A stretch of DNA of 64,000 bases, taken from positions 248,001 through 312,000 of the forward strand of contig NZ_BCWX01000004.1 in the NCBI RefSeq assembly GCF_001894805.1, read 5' to 3'. The translations under genes were made by a program, and so were the position numbers. Below the pieces are notes generated by a model, which was not told the origin of the DNA, did not search any database, and worked only from the letters and a program-made list of their open reading frames with translations. Below are positions 1 through 7,522 of this stretch, one piece after another. Each line of letters starts with the position of its first letter. The stretch's first letter is position 1. The DNA is from Rhodococcus globerulus NBRC 14531. Lineage in GTDB: Bacteria; Actinomycetota; Actinomycetes; Mycobacteriales; Mycobacteriaceae.

Positions 1-1297
1 TGGGTGCGCTGAGACCGATGAGCACCAGGGCCATCGGCGTCACGGCAACCGACGTCAACGCGTAATTCTTGACGACAAACAGCTCTGCCGCGGTCTGCAG
101 AATCACCACTGCAACAACAGCCTGCCAATAGCCGAGCGTCAGGGCGATCAGAGCGGCAGCGATGATCGCTCCGCCGACGTTGCCGACAAGCCGTTGGATT
201 CCGCGTTGAACAGTCTGCTTGTAGTTCAGCCCCTGCATTGCTGCCATCGCACCCATCGACGCCCAGAGCGGATGCTCGAGTCCGGCGCCGGCGGCAACCC
301 ATCCGGCCAATGCCGACGCCATGACAATACGAACGGCATTCATCACCACGGCGCGCGAGTACAGATGCCGTAGACCGGCGACGACGTAGTTCTCCGGCGC
401 GGGCAATTCCGATACAGGCTCGAGCGAGTGCTCGATCATGCTGGAGCGCTTCATCTTACGAAGCTCATCCTCGTGCGCTGCAATATCGCGAATCAGCGAC
501 GCGTCGCCATGCTCGCTCCACAATCGCACTGCGGCATCCGCTTCGCCGAGCACCGCCATCAGTTCACGACCATGACCCAGCGTCGACTTGATCCGACTGC
601 TCGACGCGATAACCGTCCGCGCATGGGCAATCGACGCCAGCGCAGTCGGGACTGAACCACCGGCCTCTAGCTTCCCGACGTTCGCAAGCGCGCGAGCGAC
701 AGCCAGACGTGCGGGGCCCATCGGCAGCACAAGCGCGGGAAGCATCGCCGCGGCCCATCCGATCAGTACACCGATCGTTCCGGCGACAACCAGCCGAACC
801 AGATCCGCAAAGCTCGTGGCGAAGCCTGCTGCACCTGTCGCGGCAAAGACAAGAATCACCGGCCCTGGACCAGTGATGCGGAAGCCGGAGATGAAGCAGT
901 AGGCAGCGCCGGCCGCCAACGAGAGAACACCGATCTGCGCCCAGACCGGCACACCGAACATCCCCAGAGCCGCACCAAATGCAATGAACGCAACCAACGC
1001 TGCGCCCACTATCGCGAGTTTGCCGGCCAACCGGGGGTATGGCTCGTATCGTCCGAACGCCGCACTCAGCGCGCCCAGCGCTGCAAATCCCGCCAGCTCT
1101 TCGTGCCCGAGCACACCACCCAAGATCAGGACTACCGCTGTTGCCAGACCGACCCGTATTGCCGGGGCAATTCCGGCGTCGGCGGAACCGAGCCGGAAAG
1201 CCGCCCGCCACGTCTGCGCTGAGACCGAATGCGCAATTGCTCCGCTCGAATGGCGGAGTCGGCTCGATGTCGTGGTGGGGGTCGGAGTAGGCGTCAC
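1..1297 (-). CDS. FUSC family membrane protein (partial, C-terminus beyond window)
   Basis: This gene runs off the left edge, so about 432 N-terminal residues are visible. The translation has two blocks of closely spaced hydrophobic helices (about residues 45-190 and again from about 340) separated by a charged helical stretch. That is the FUSC/aromatic-acid-exporter layout, in which an inner-membrane half-channel is repeated. Members are proposed efflux components for aromatic acids and similar anions; the substrate here cannot be read. The GTG start at 1297 follows a poor ribosome site, so it is uncertain. It is divergent from a MarR regulator and shares a 23-bp operator-like palindrome with it, which suggests MarR-controlled efflux. 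Family assignment is by layout and motif feel rather than by a single diagnostic residue. Confidence 0.75.
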   Translation of the reverse strand, partial: MTPTPTPTTTSSRLRHSSGAIAHSVSAQTWRAAFRLGSADAGIAPAIRVGLATAVVLILGGVLGHEELAGFAALGALSAAFGRYEPYPRLAGKLAIVGAALVAFIAFGAALGMFGVPVWAQIGVLSLAAGAAYCFISGFRITGPGPVILVFAATGAAGFATSFADLVRLVVAGTIGVLIGWAAAMLPALVLPMGPARLAVARALANVGKLEAGGSVPTALASIAHARTVIASSSRIKSTLGHGRELMAVLGEADAAVRLWSEHGDASLIRDIAAHEDELRKMKRSSMIEHSLEPVSELPAPENYVVAGLRHLYSRAVVMNAVRIVMASALAGWVAAGAGLEHPLWASMGAMAAMQGLNYKQTVQRGIQRLVGNVGGAIIAAALIALTLGYWQAVVAVVILQTAAELFVVKNYALTSVAVTPMALVLIGLSAP

Positions 1298-1316
1298 TAA
1301 TCCAGCATACAGTTAT

Positions 1317-1339
1317 TTCACTAGTAAATTACTTGTGAA
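1317..1339. promoter_or_regulatory. MarR-type operator in the divergent promoter
   Basis: This is an interrupted palindrome, TTCAC-n-AGTAA-n-TTACT-n-GTGAA, perfect in all 10 paired positions outside three spacer bases. It lies between the FUSC gene (leftward) and the MarR gene (rightward), close to both starts. Position and symmetry fit a MarR dimer site controlling both genes. Confidence 0.7.
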
Positions 1340-1371
1340 GTACTGTGAAATCAGTCGCTAAGATGTGTGCC

Positions 1372-1887
1372 ATGGATCAGGCCAACAGTCCCGAAGACGA
1401 CTTCATCGACAAAGTCCGTCGTGAATGGAATCGCGCCTACCCTGACATCGACACCTCGCCGGTCGAGGTGATGGGACGGATCACCCGCATCAGTTCGCAG
1501 TCCCTCCACCAACTTGATCGCGCCCTGGCTCCCAGCGGCGTCTCTCGCGCCGAATTCGACGTGATGAGCGCACTGGCCCGCAGTGATCGCCCACTTCGCG
1601 CCAGCGAGGTCACCGCAGTCACCATGTTCAGTGGCGCGGCCACTACCAAACATGCCGATCGACTGGCCAAGCTCGGACTGGTGGAGCGCCAAAGGTTCGA
1701 ACGTGACGGACGCGTCGTACTTCTCCAATTGACCGAAGCCGGAAGAGCTTTGGTAGAGGCAGAGTTTCCGCGCCGGGTCGAACGCGACCGCCGGCTGTTG
1801 TCGGGACTGAGTGAGAACGAGAAAGTGCAACTCACCGCACTCCTCAAGCGAATCTCGGTCAACATCGACGCCGGATTACCCGACTGA
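1372..1887 (+). CDS. MarR family transcriptional regulator
   Basis: This is a protein of about 171 residues with a winged-helix core (about residues 45-140). The wing region reads GLVERQRFERDGRVVLLQLT, the typical D-x-R-wing of MarR proteins, followed by a C-terminal dimerisation helix. MarR proteins usually repress a neighbouring efflux or catabolic gene and are released by phenolic ligands. I chose the ATG at 1372; in-frame GTG 1345 and ATG 1363 are alternatives, but 1345 is very close to the operator. The neighbour under control is presumably the divergent FUSC transporter, through the palindrome at 1317-1339. The ligand is unknown. Confidence 0.88.
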   Translation: MDQANSPEDDFIDKVRREWNRAYPDIDTSPVEVMGRITRISSQSLHQLDRALAPSGVSRAEFDVMSALARSDRPLRASEVTAVTMFSGAATTKHADRLAKLGLVERQRFERDGRVVLLQLTEAGRALVEAEFPRRVERDRRLLSGLSENEKVQLTALLKRISVNIDAGLPD

Positions 1888-1888
1888 G

Positions 1889-2293
1889 CTACTTCGGCAG
1901 CGGAACGTTCTGCAAGCGAACCTGTCCACGTGCCACTTCTTTTCCCGTTTCCGGATCGGTGATGACAACCGACCACAACTGCTGAACGCGGCCCTGCTGA
2001 ATCGGAAGTGCCACGACATCGACGCGTCCGCCGGTGCGGGCTCGCAAGAAGTCGGTTCCGTTGTGAACGCCAACGGCAAATTCTCCACGGTCCGCGACAG
2101 CGGTACTCGCACCGATACTTGCCGCCGATTCCACAGCCGTTGTGTAGACGCCGCCATGCACCACACCCCACGGCGTGTGATGAGCGTCGGACAGATCGAT
2201 ATGTCCGACAACTTTGGTGCCGGACACCTCGTCGAGTTGTAATCCTGCGGCGCTCACAAAAGCGCTCGCTGCCTCGAGATCCACATCGGCCAC
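1889..2293 (-). CDS. PaaI-type hotdog-fold thioesterase
   Basis: The protein has 134 residues. The segment HHTPWGVVHGGVYTTAVESA matches the hotdog active-site loop (HGG followed by the central helix with an acidic residue) of PaaI/YbgC-like acyl-CoA thioesterases. These enzymes hydrolyse aryl- or acyl-CoA esters in the cytoplasm. The GTG start at 2293 has GAGGAG seven bases upstream. The gene is divergent from an HxlR regulator, with two operator-like repeats between them, so it may be the regulator's target. The substrate is not predictable from sequence alone. Confidence 0.85.
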   Translation of the reverse strand: MADVDLEAASAFVSAAGLQLDEVSGTKVVGHIDLSDAHHTPWGVVHGGVYTTAVESAASIGASTAVADRGEFAVGVHNGTDFLRARTGGRVDVVALPIQQGRVQQLWSVVITDPETGKEVARGQVRLQNVPLPK

Positions 2294-2314
2294 GTCATGC
2301 TCCTCGTCTAGTCG

Positions 2315-2382
2315 GTTGGATTTCCCAACTCACAGTGCGGCATAGATTTGATGCCGTCAAGTGCTAAGTTGGATTTCGCAAC
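2315..2382. promoter_or_regulatory. Two operator-like repeats between thioesterase and HxlR genes
   Basis: GTTGGATTTCCCAAC (2315-2329) and GTTGGATTTCGCAAC (2368-2382) differ at one position. Each is itself an inverted repeat with GTTG/CAAC ends. They lie 53 bp apart in the divergent promoter region. A matched pair in this position is what HxlR dimers bind, so autoregulation and control of the thioesterase are inferred. Confidence 0.65.
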
Positions 2383-2403
2383 CCACTGTCGATCGGAGTG
2401 AGC

Positions 2404-2844
2404 GTGACACCCAAAGGTCGTAACTGCTCCATCGCCAAGGCGTTGGACCTTGTGGGCGAGAAATGGTCGCTTCTGATCCTGCGTGAGATCGTCCTCGGGC
2501 AACGACGCTTCGACGCCATCGCGAGGGGCACCGGGGCCAGTCGGGATATTCTTGCCGCCCGGCTTCGGACGCTCGTCGACGCCGACGTGCTGACAAAACG
2601 CCTGTACGAGGACCATCCCCCACGCTACGAATACGTCGCCACCGAGTCAGGTAAAGCGTTGTATCCGATTCTGATGGCGATCATGGAATGGGGAGACACC
2701 TACGCGATCGACGGCCCACCCCCGACCGTCGTCGAACATCGGTGCGGCGAGCAACTGCACGCGCAAGTGGTGTGTTCGCATTGCAATGCACCGCTCGAGG
2801 CGCGGGACGCCACCGTCCTGCACCTCTCGCCGACAGCTCCCTAA
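2404..2844 (+). CDS. HxlR family transcriptional regulator
   Basis: The protein has 146 residues and a winged helix near the N-terminus. CSIAKALDLVGEKWSLLILR is the HxlR hallmark, including the redox-capable Cys and the GEKW motif. The C-terminal tail carries HRCGEQ and CSHCNAPLE, a CxxC pair beyond the minimal HxlR domain that may bind metal. The GTG at 2404 is preferred over GTG 2398 because GGAG ends six bases before it. The 3' end overlaps the convergent PPOX gene by 4 nt. It probably controls its own promoter and the divergent thioesterase. Confidence 0.88.
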   Translation: MTPKGRNCSIAKALDLVGEKWSLLILREIVLGQRRFDAIARGTGASRDILAARLRTLVDADVLTKRLYEDHPPRYEYVATESGKALYPILMAIMEWGDTYAIDGPPPTVVEHRCGEQLHAQVVCSHCNAPLEARDATVLHLSPTAP

Positions 2845-3296
2845 CGCTCCGGCGGAAACCCACCTGTTGCGATCGGTCCCCACGAATCGACGGTGACGCG
2901 GATCAGGCTCTTGCCCTGCTTGTGCATCGCTTGCCGGTACTCGTCCCAGTCGGGATGATCGCCGGCGATCGAGCGGTAGTAGTCGACCAGGGGCTCGACG
3001 GATTCCGGCAGGTCGATGAGCTCGGCCGTCCCGTTCACCTGCACGTACGGTCCGTTCCACTCGTCGGAGTGGATACACAACGACACCGTGGGAGTACGAC
3101 GCACATTCACCGCTTTAGCCCGCTCCGGGTAGGTGGAGATGACGATGCGGCCTTCGTCGTCGACACCACACGTGATCGGTGAAATCTGGAGTTCGCCGGA
3201 CTTGCGGACGGTCACGAGAGTGGCACGGTGGCGTGGTCTGATGAATTCGAGTAACTCGGCGTGCGAAACCCGGTCTGCACTCGCAATTTTCGACAT
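2841..3296 (-). CDS. PPOX-class F420-dependent oxidoreductase (pyridoxamine oxidase fold)
   Basis: This 151-residue protein has the split beta-barrel of the pyridoxamine 5'-phosphate oxidase superfamily. The pattern HRATLVTVRKSGELQISPI, then the short motif VISTYPERAKAVNVRR and a C-terminal DSWGP, is typical of the actinobacterial TIGR03618-like F420 group. Members bind F420 (or a flavin/heme) and reduce or sequester small substrates; the physiological role is unknown. It ends 4 nt inside the convergent HxlR gene and is transcribed alone. Confidence 0.82.
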   Translation of the reverse strand: MSKIASADRVSHAELLEFIRPRHRATLVTVRKSGELQISPITCGVDDEGRIVISTYPERAKAVNVRRTPTVSLCIHSDEWNGPYVQVNGTAELIDLPESVEPLVDYYRSIAGDHPDWDEYRQAMHKQGKSLIRVTVDSWGPIATGGFPPER

Positions 3297-3323
3297 ACAA
3301 CCAGCCTAGGTGGGTTTACGCGC

Positions 3324-3821
3324 TCATGGCATCTCGATGGTCTGAGCGCGCGCGATCTCGCCAATCGCGGTGGTGATGTACGTCGTCAGCGGTTTCTTGA
3401 CAACCGCGGACAAGCTTCCGATCACAAGCACTGCCGAACGCAGGTATGCACCGTGGCCGATCCGGAACGAATCGTCTTCGAGATCGGTAATGCCGAGGGC
3501 GCCGGTGTACACGGCGGCGAGAGCCTGCACGTCGAGGTCGGGAAGCCACACGATGGTGGCCTTGGCGCAGGCAGTGAGCGCGTCTTGCACATCTTCGCTC
3601 GAGAGTCCGTCCGGGTGGGTGTCCTCGAGGAGTTCACGAACGATAGCCGCGTGCACCGATGTGACCTGCTCGAACGACAGCGTGCGCAGTTCATCGACCG
3701 CCTCGGTCAACGCATCGCGGTTGGCCGCTCGCACCGCAGCCAGCGCGTCTGCCGTGGCAGCGGCGATGTCGCGGGCAACCTTCGGCCACTCGGTGGGCCA
3801 ACTCTGCTGGGGGTTCACGTT
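3324..3821 (-). CDS. Hypothetical helical protein
   Basis: I do not recognise this 165-residue protein. It is predicted to be mostly alpha-helical, Ala/Glu-rich, with no signal peptide. One moderately hydrophobic stretch near the C-terminus (GAYLRSAVLVIGSLSAVV) is probably a buried helix rather than a clear membrane anchor. The GTG start at 3821 is chosen because AAGGAG lies eight bases upstream; the longer in-frame ORF to 3923 would run into the DUF72 gene. It follows the DUF72 gene on the same strand with a 58-nt gap, so the two may be co-transcribed. Confidence 0.65.
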   Translation of the reverse strand, partial: NVNPQQSWPTEWPKVARDIAAATADALAAVRAANRDALTEAVDELRTLSFEQVTSVHAAIVRELLEDTHPDGLSSEDVQDALTACAKATIVWLPDLDVQALAAVYTGALGITDLEDDSFRIGHGAYLRSAVLVIGSLSAVVKKPLTTYITTAIGEIARAQTIEMP

Positions 3822-3879
3822 CGGTTCTCCTTGTTCGCGCTCGCGTGTGAGCTTGCCAGGTGGCACCGACAGCACACAT

Positions 3880-4695
3880 TCAGATGAAGCGGGCCAGGAA
3901 TGCCATCGCGTTGTGGGGCGCAAAACCCTTCATGTCGTTGTCGAAGTACACAAACACGTCAAGCTCGTCGCTCATCCAGCCCTGAGCGCGTTCGGACCAG
4001 CTGTCCAGGGCTTTGTCGGTGTAACCGCTTGCGTACAGTTCCTTGTCGCCATGCATGCGCACGTAGACAAAATCGCTGGTCGGCGTAGTGATCTGGGGGT
4101 ACCTTCCCGCGGTATCGGCGACGACAAACCCGATGTCGTGCTCGCGCATCAGTTCCACCGCTTCCGGAGCGGCAAAGCTGGCATGGCGTGCCTCCACCGC
4201 ATAGCGGATCGGGAGTTCGATCTCTGCGTGCGCCAATACCCTGTCTTCGGTCAGCTTGTCGTCATGGTGGGCGGCCAGTTCGGCAGCCTGCGTCGTCGTA
4301 CGCGGAAGCAGTTCGAAGAAGCTCGCCAACCGTTCGGGCTCGAAGTGCAAGGTGGGCGGCAACTGCCAGAAGATCGGCCCGAGTTTCGGACCCAGCGCAA
4401 GCACACCCGCCGCAAAGAAGTTCGCCAGCCCCGTCTGTGTGTCGAGCAGCCGCTTCATGTGCGTGATGTACCGACCGCCCTTGAGGGCAAACACAAAGTC
4501 GTCCGGTGTTTCACTGCGCCACTTCGCGAAACTCTCCGGTTTCTGAAGCGCATAGAACGAGCCGTTGATTTCGATCGAAGTCAATTTCTCTGCGGCATAG
4601 GATAATTCCTTGCGATGCGCAAGGCCGCTCGGATAGAAGTCTCCACGCCAGGCGGGATATGTCCACCCTGAGATACCTACTCGGATATCTGCCAC
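3880..4695 (-). CDS. DUF72 (YecE-like) domain protein
   Basis: This is a 271-residue TIM-barrel protein. It opens with IRVGISGWTYPAWRGDFYP, the strongly conserved N-terminus of the DUF72/YecE family, and continues with EINGSFYALQKPESFAKWR and FVYVRMHGDKELYASGY, also conserved in that family. The biochemical function is not established, though the family is widespread and cytoplasmic. The GTG start lacks a strong ribosome site. Full length for the family, with no sign of damage. Confidence 0.88.
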   Translation of the reverse strand: MADIRVGISGWTYPAWRGDFYPSGLAHRKELSYAAEKLTSIEINGSFYALQKPESFAKWRSETPDDFVFALKGGRYITHMKRLLDTQTGLANFFAAGVLALGPKLGPIFWQLPPTLHFEPERLASFFELLPRTTTQAAELAAHHDDKLTEDRVLAHAEIELPIRYAVEARHASFAAPEAVELMREHDIGFVVADTAGRYPQITTPTSDFVYVRMHGDKELYASGYTDKALDSWSERAQGWMSDELDVFVYFDNDMKGFAPHNAMAFLARFI

Positions 4696-4704
4696 CAGTT
4701 CAGA

Positions 4705-4896
4705 CTAGACGCCCGATACCCCGGCACTGAGCGCAACGGACACCGGCACGACGGTCAGGCACACCACTGCTGCGACAAACAACCCGATGACGAGCCGACG
4801 ATCCCACTTTCCGCGGGCGCCGCTTGCCGCAAGCATGAAGATCACAAAACCCACACAGACAGACACGATCGTCACGATCACCGGAGTACCAACCAT
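4705..4896 (-). CDS. Small two-helix membrane protein
   Basis: This is a 63-residue protein with two hydrophobic segments (about residues 3-22 and 32-55) separated by a basic GARGKWDRR loop, so a small inner-membrane hairpin is expected. The ATG at 4896 follows AGGGGA by ten bases. An upstream in-frame start would overlap the divergent GYD gene. The function is unknown. Confidence 0.6.
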   Translation of the reverse strand: MVGTPVIVTIVSVCVGFVIFMLAASGARGKWDRRLVIGLFVAAVVCLTVVPVSVALSAGVSGV

Positions 4897-4969
4897 GGGT
4901 TGATTGTCCCCTACCACTTTGTGGGTATACCCCTCGGAGGTGAATACCCCTGCCGAGCAAGGAGTCGAA

Positions 4970-5293
4970 ATGCCGAAATACCTCTGGCAAGTGACGTACA
5001 CACCAACCGGGGCCGCCGGCCTTCAGAAGGAAGGTGGCACCGCCCGCCGCGATGCAATAACCCACATGGTCGAAAGTGTCGGTGGCACAGTCGAATCCTG
5101 TCACTTTGCACTCGGTAGTCATGACATGTTTGTCATCGGCAGCCTTCCCGACGCCGTTGCCGCCGCGGCATTGAGCATTCGCACCACCGCCGAAGGAGCG
5201 GCTCGATCCGAATCCGTCACCCTGCTCACGCCGGAGGAAATCGACGAAGCAGTCAATCGCCCCACCGACTACCGTGCGCCCGGTACGGAATAG
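4970..5293 (+). CDS. GYD domain-containing protein
   Basis: This is a 107-residue small alpha/beta (dimeric ferredoxin-like) protein. MPKYLWQVTYTPTGAAGL is the usual N-terminus of the GYD family, and the eponymous motif appears as GSHDMFVI. The ATG at 4970 is preferred because AAGGAG lies six bases upstream; the longer ORF from 4904 has no such site. Function in the family is unproven. It lies 29 nt before an F420-dependent LLM-class gene on the same strand and may be co-transcribed with it. Confidence 0.82.
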   Translation: MPKYLWQVTYTPTGAAGLQKEGGTARRDAITHMVESVGGTVESCHFALGSHDMFVIGSLPDAVAAAALSIRTTAEGAARSESVTLLTPEEIDEAVNRPTDYRAPGTE

Positions 5294-5322
5294 ATCCAGG
5301 TCACACTCGGGTTACCACCACC

Positions 5323-6171
5323 ATGACTGAACCGACGCAGACACCTGACCTGGGCACCTACGGAATCTGGCGAGGAGCCGCCGGATTGAAACCGGATCTG
5401 GGGGCGGCAATCGAGAAACTCGGGTTCGGCACCATCTGGATCGGGGGTTCACCGCGAGCGGACCTTCTGGTGGCCGAGAAGCTACTCGACGCAACGGAAC
5501 GCATCACCGTGGCGACCGGGATCGTCAATGTCTGGTCGTCTCCCGCTGCTGAAGTTGCCGAGTCGTACCACCGACTCGAAGCCAAGCACCCCGGACGGTT
5601 CCTCCTCGGAATCGGCATCGGACATCCCGAGGCCACCGGCGATTACTCGAAGCCGTACGGCACCTTGGTGTCCTACCTGGATGAACTCGACGCAGCTCAG
5701 GTTCCGGAATCTCGTCGTGTCCTCGCCGCTCTCGGCCCCAAGGTATTGAAGCTGTCGGCTGATCGCGCTGCCGGTGCACATCCTTATCTGACAACTCCGG
5801 AACACACCGCCGAAGCACGCGAGATTCTCGGGCCGTCGAAAATTCTTGCGCCGGAACACAAAGTTGTTCTCGAGACCGATCCGGACAAGGCGCGAGCGGT
5901 CGGCCGTCCGGCTGTCGCCAATCCATATCTGCACCTACGTAACTACACGACAAATCTCGAACGCCTCGGCTTTGCACCCGACGAAATTGCGAACGACGGA
6001 AACGATCGTGTCATCGACGCGCTGGTGGCCTACGGGACCGCCCGTTCCATCGCGGACAGGTTGCGTGAACATATTGCGGCCGGGGCCGACCACGTTGCGA
6101 TCCAGGCGCTTCCGGCCGATGGTGATCCAATTGCGACGTACGAAGCATTGGCCGCAGAACTGTTCCGGTAA
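5323..6171 (+). CDS. LLM-class F420-dependent oxidoreductase
   Basis: The protein has 282 residues with a luciferase-like TIM barrel. TYGIWRGAAGLKPDLGAAIE, then FGTIWIGGSPRADL, ITVATGIVNVWSS and HPGRFLLGIGIGHPE are typical of the TIGR03620-like F420-dependent group common in mycobacteria and rhodococci. Such enzymes use coenzyme F420 for hydride transfer; the substrate is unknown. The gene ends just before the large palindrome that controls the next gene, so it is probably a separate unit from what follows. Confidence 0.86.
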   Translation: MTEPTQTPDLGTYGIWRGAAGLKPDLGAAIEKLGFGTIWIGGSPRADLLVAEKLLDATERITVATGIVNVWSSPAAEVAESYHRLEAKHPGRFLLGIGIGHPEATGDYSKPYGTLVSYLDELDAAQVPESRRVLAALGPKVLKLSADRAAGAHPYLTTPEHTAEAREILGPSKILAPEHKVVLETDPDKARAVGRPAVANPYLHLRNYTTNLERLGFAPDEIANDGNDRVIDALVAYGTARSIADRLREHIAAGADHVAIQALPADGDPIATYEALAAELFR

Positions 6172-6174
6172 CCC

Positions 6175-6225
6175 TTGACTTGGATAAGTCGTGTCCGAGT
6201 ATACTTGGACACGACTTATCCAAGT
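6175..6225 (+). promoter_or_regulatory. 48-bp near-perfect palindrome overlapping a promoter
   Basis: Bases 6178-6225 form an almost perfect palindrome: 19-nt arms (6178-6196 and 6207-6225) match exactly, and the 10-nt centre includes the self-complementary AGTATACT, with only one unpaired position. Candidate -35 TTGACT (6175-6180) and -10 TATACT (6200-6205) lie inside it, 19 bp apart. It sits just upstream of the NmrA-type gene at 6241. The Rrf2 regulator 64 bp after that gene is the likely ligand-responsive binder, possibly as two dimers. Confidence 0.75.
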
Positions 6226-6240
6226 AAAAAGGAGACAGGC

Positions 6241-6990
6241 ATGAAGATCGTCATTTTCGGGAGCGGGCTCATCGGAAGTCAGGTCGCGTCGAAGCTCGGT
6301 GACGCCGGGCACGACGTGAAGGCACTCGGCCGTGCGGACGGTATCGACACAACCACGGGCGAAGGCCTCTTCGAAGCCGTGACCGGTGCAGATGTGGTCG
6401 TGGATCTTACAAATTCCCCGTCGTGGTCGGACGACGACGTCATGGCTTTCTTCCGCGACGGAACTGGCCATATCCTCGCGGCGGAGGAGAAGGCGGGCGT
6501 CGGGCACCACGTCATCCTGTCCATCGTGGGTGCCGATCGACTGTCTGATTCCGGGTACATGCGAGCCAAGGTCGCCCAGGAAGACCTGGTCAAGGCCGGC
6601 CCGATCCCCTACTCGATCGTCCGCTCGACCCAGTTCTTCGAGTTCATCGCCGGAATTGCCGATGCCGGGACCGTGGACGGCACAGTCCATGCAACGCCGG
6701 CGCATCTTCAGCCGATCGCGTCGCGGGACGTCGTATCTCACGTCGCCGAGGTTGTGACCGGCCCGCCGTTGAACGGGACGGTCGAGATCGCCGGACCCGA
6801 ACCGCTGGGTATCGACGAATTGGTACGACGCCTGTTCTCCGTCACCGGGGACGACCGCTCGGTGACGCCCGATCCGGAGGCCGGCTACTTCGGCGCGAAA
6901 CTCGACAGTGCCGCGCTCACACCGACTCCCGGCGCGAACGCCTGGATTGCGCCGACAACACTGAACGAGTGGTTGGCCTCGAAGGCCTGA
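6241..6990 (+). CDS. NmrA-like NAD(P)-binding SDR-type oxidoreductase
   Basis: This 249-residue Rossmann-fold protein has the nucleotide-binding loop FGSGLIGSQVA near the N-terminus. It then follows the atypical-SDR pattern of NmrA/NAD(P)H-binding proteins (IVRSTQFFEFIAGIAD, a substrate loop found in this group). It probably acts as an NAD(P)H-dependent reductase or redox sensor in the cytoplasm. AAGGAG lies eight bases before the ATG at 6241. The in-frame start at 6175 falls in the palindrome and is rejected. The gene pairs with a downstream Rrf2 regulator. Confidence 0.85.
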   Translation: MKIVIFGSGLIGSQVASKLGDAGHDVKALGRADGIDTTTGEGLFEAVTGADVVVDLTNSPSWSDDDVMAFFRDGTGHILAAEEKAGVGHHVILSIVGADRLSDSGYMRAKVAQEDLVKAGPIPYSIVRSTQFFEFIAGIADAGTVDGTVHATPAHLQPIASRDVVSHVAEVVTGPPLNGTVEIAGPEPLGIDELVRRLFSVTGDDRSVTPDPEAGYFGAKLDSAALTPTPGANAWIAPTTLNEWLASKA

Positions 6991-7054
6991 AAAAAAGACA
7001 ACACCACCGATGTCCGCCCCCAACCGGTTTCCACGGCGTCGATAGAGTTCTGGC

Positions 7055-7516
7055 ATGAAGCTTTCCGGAGGAGTGGAGTGGTCGCTCCATTGCTGTGTGG
7101 TCCTCAGCCAGGCGCAAGGCCCGGTCCCCACGGCCAGACTCGCCGAACTGCACGGGGTGTCGAAGACATACCTGGCAAAACATCTGCGCGCCCTGGCGCA
7201 GGCCGGTCTTGTCAATCCGACTGAGGGCCGCGACGGTGGATACGTCCTGACCCGGCCACCCGAGAACATCACAGTTCTCGACGTCGTACAGGCCGTCGAC
7301 GGTAAGGAACCTGCCTTCCGGTGCACGGAGATTCGGCAACAAGGGATCCTCGCCGCGCCACCGGAGCAGTGCCTCGCCCCGTGCGGTATCGCCAAGGTTA
7401 TGGCCGACGCCGAAAAGGTATGGCGTGCTTCGCTGTCGGGAGTCACCATTGCAGATCTTGCGGCAACTCTCGATCTCCCCGCTCTCAAGAAAGTTCTGGC
7501 GGCACCGTCGAACTGA
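7055..7516 (+). CDS. Rrf2 family transcriptional regulator
   Basis: This 153-residue winged-helix protein begins MKLSGGVEWSLHC, the Rrf2 N-terminus, and has the recognition-helix region VSKTYLAKHLRALAQAGLV and the wing GRDGGYVLTRPPE. Three cysteines at about residues 90, 106 and 110 could hold a [2Fe-2S] cluster as in NsrR/IscR, or act as thiol sensors. The C90-x15-C106 spacing is wider than the usual NsrR arrangement, so I only infer redox or electrophile sensing. It follows the NmrA-type gene and probably binds the palindrome at 6178-6225. Confidence 0.88.
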   Translation: MKLSGGVEWSLHCCVVLSQAQGPVPTARLAELHGVSKTYLAKHLRALAQAGLVNPTEGRDGGYVLTRPPENITVLDVVQAVDGKEPAFRCTEIRQQGILAAPPEQCLAPCGIAKVMADAEKVWRASLSGVTIADLAATLDLPALKKVLAAPSN

Positions 7517-7522
7517 GTGCTC

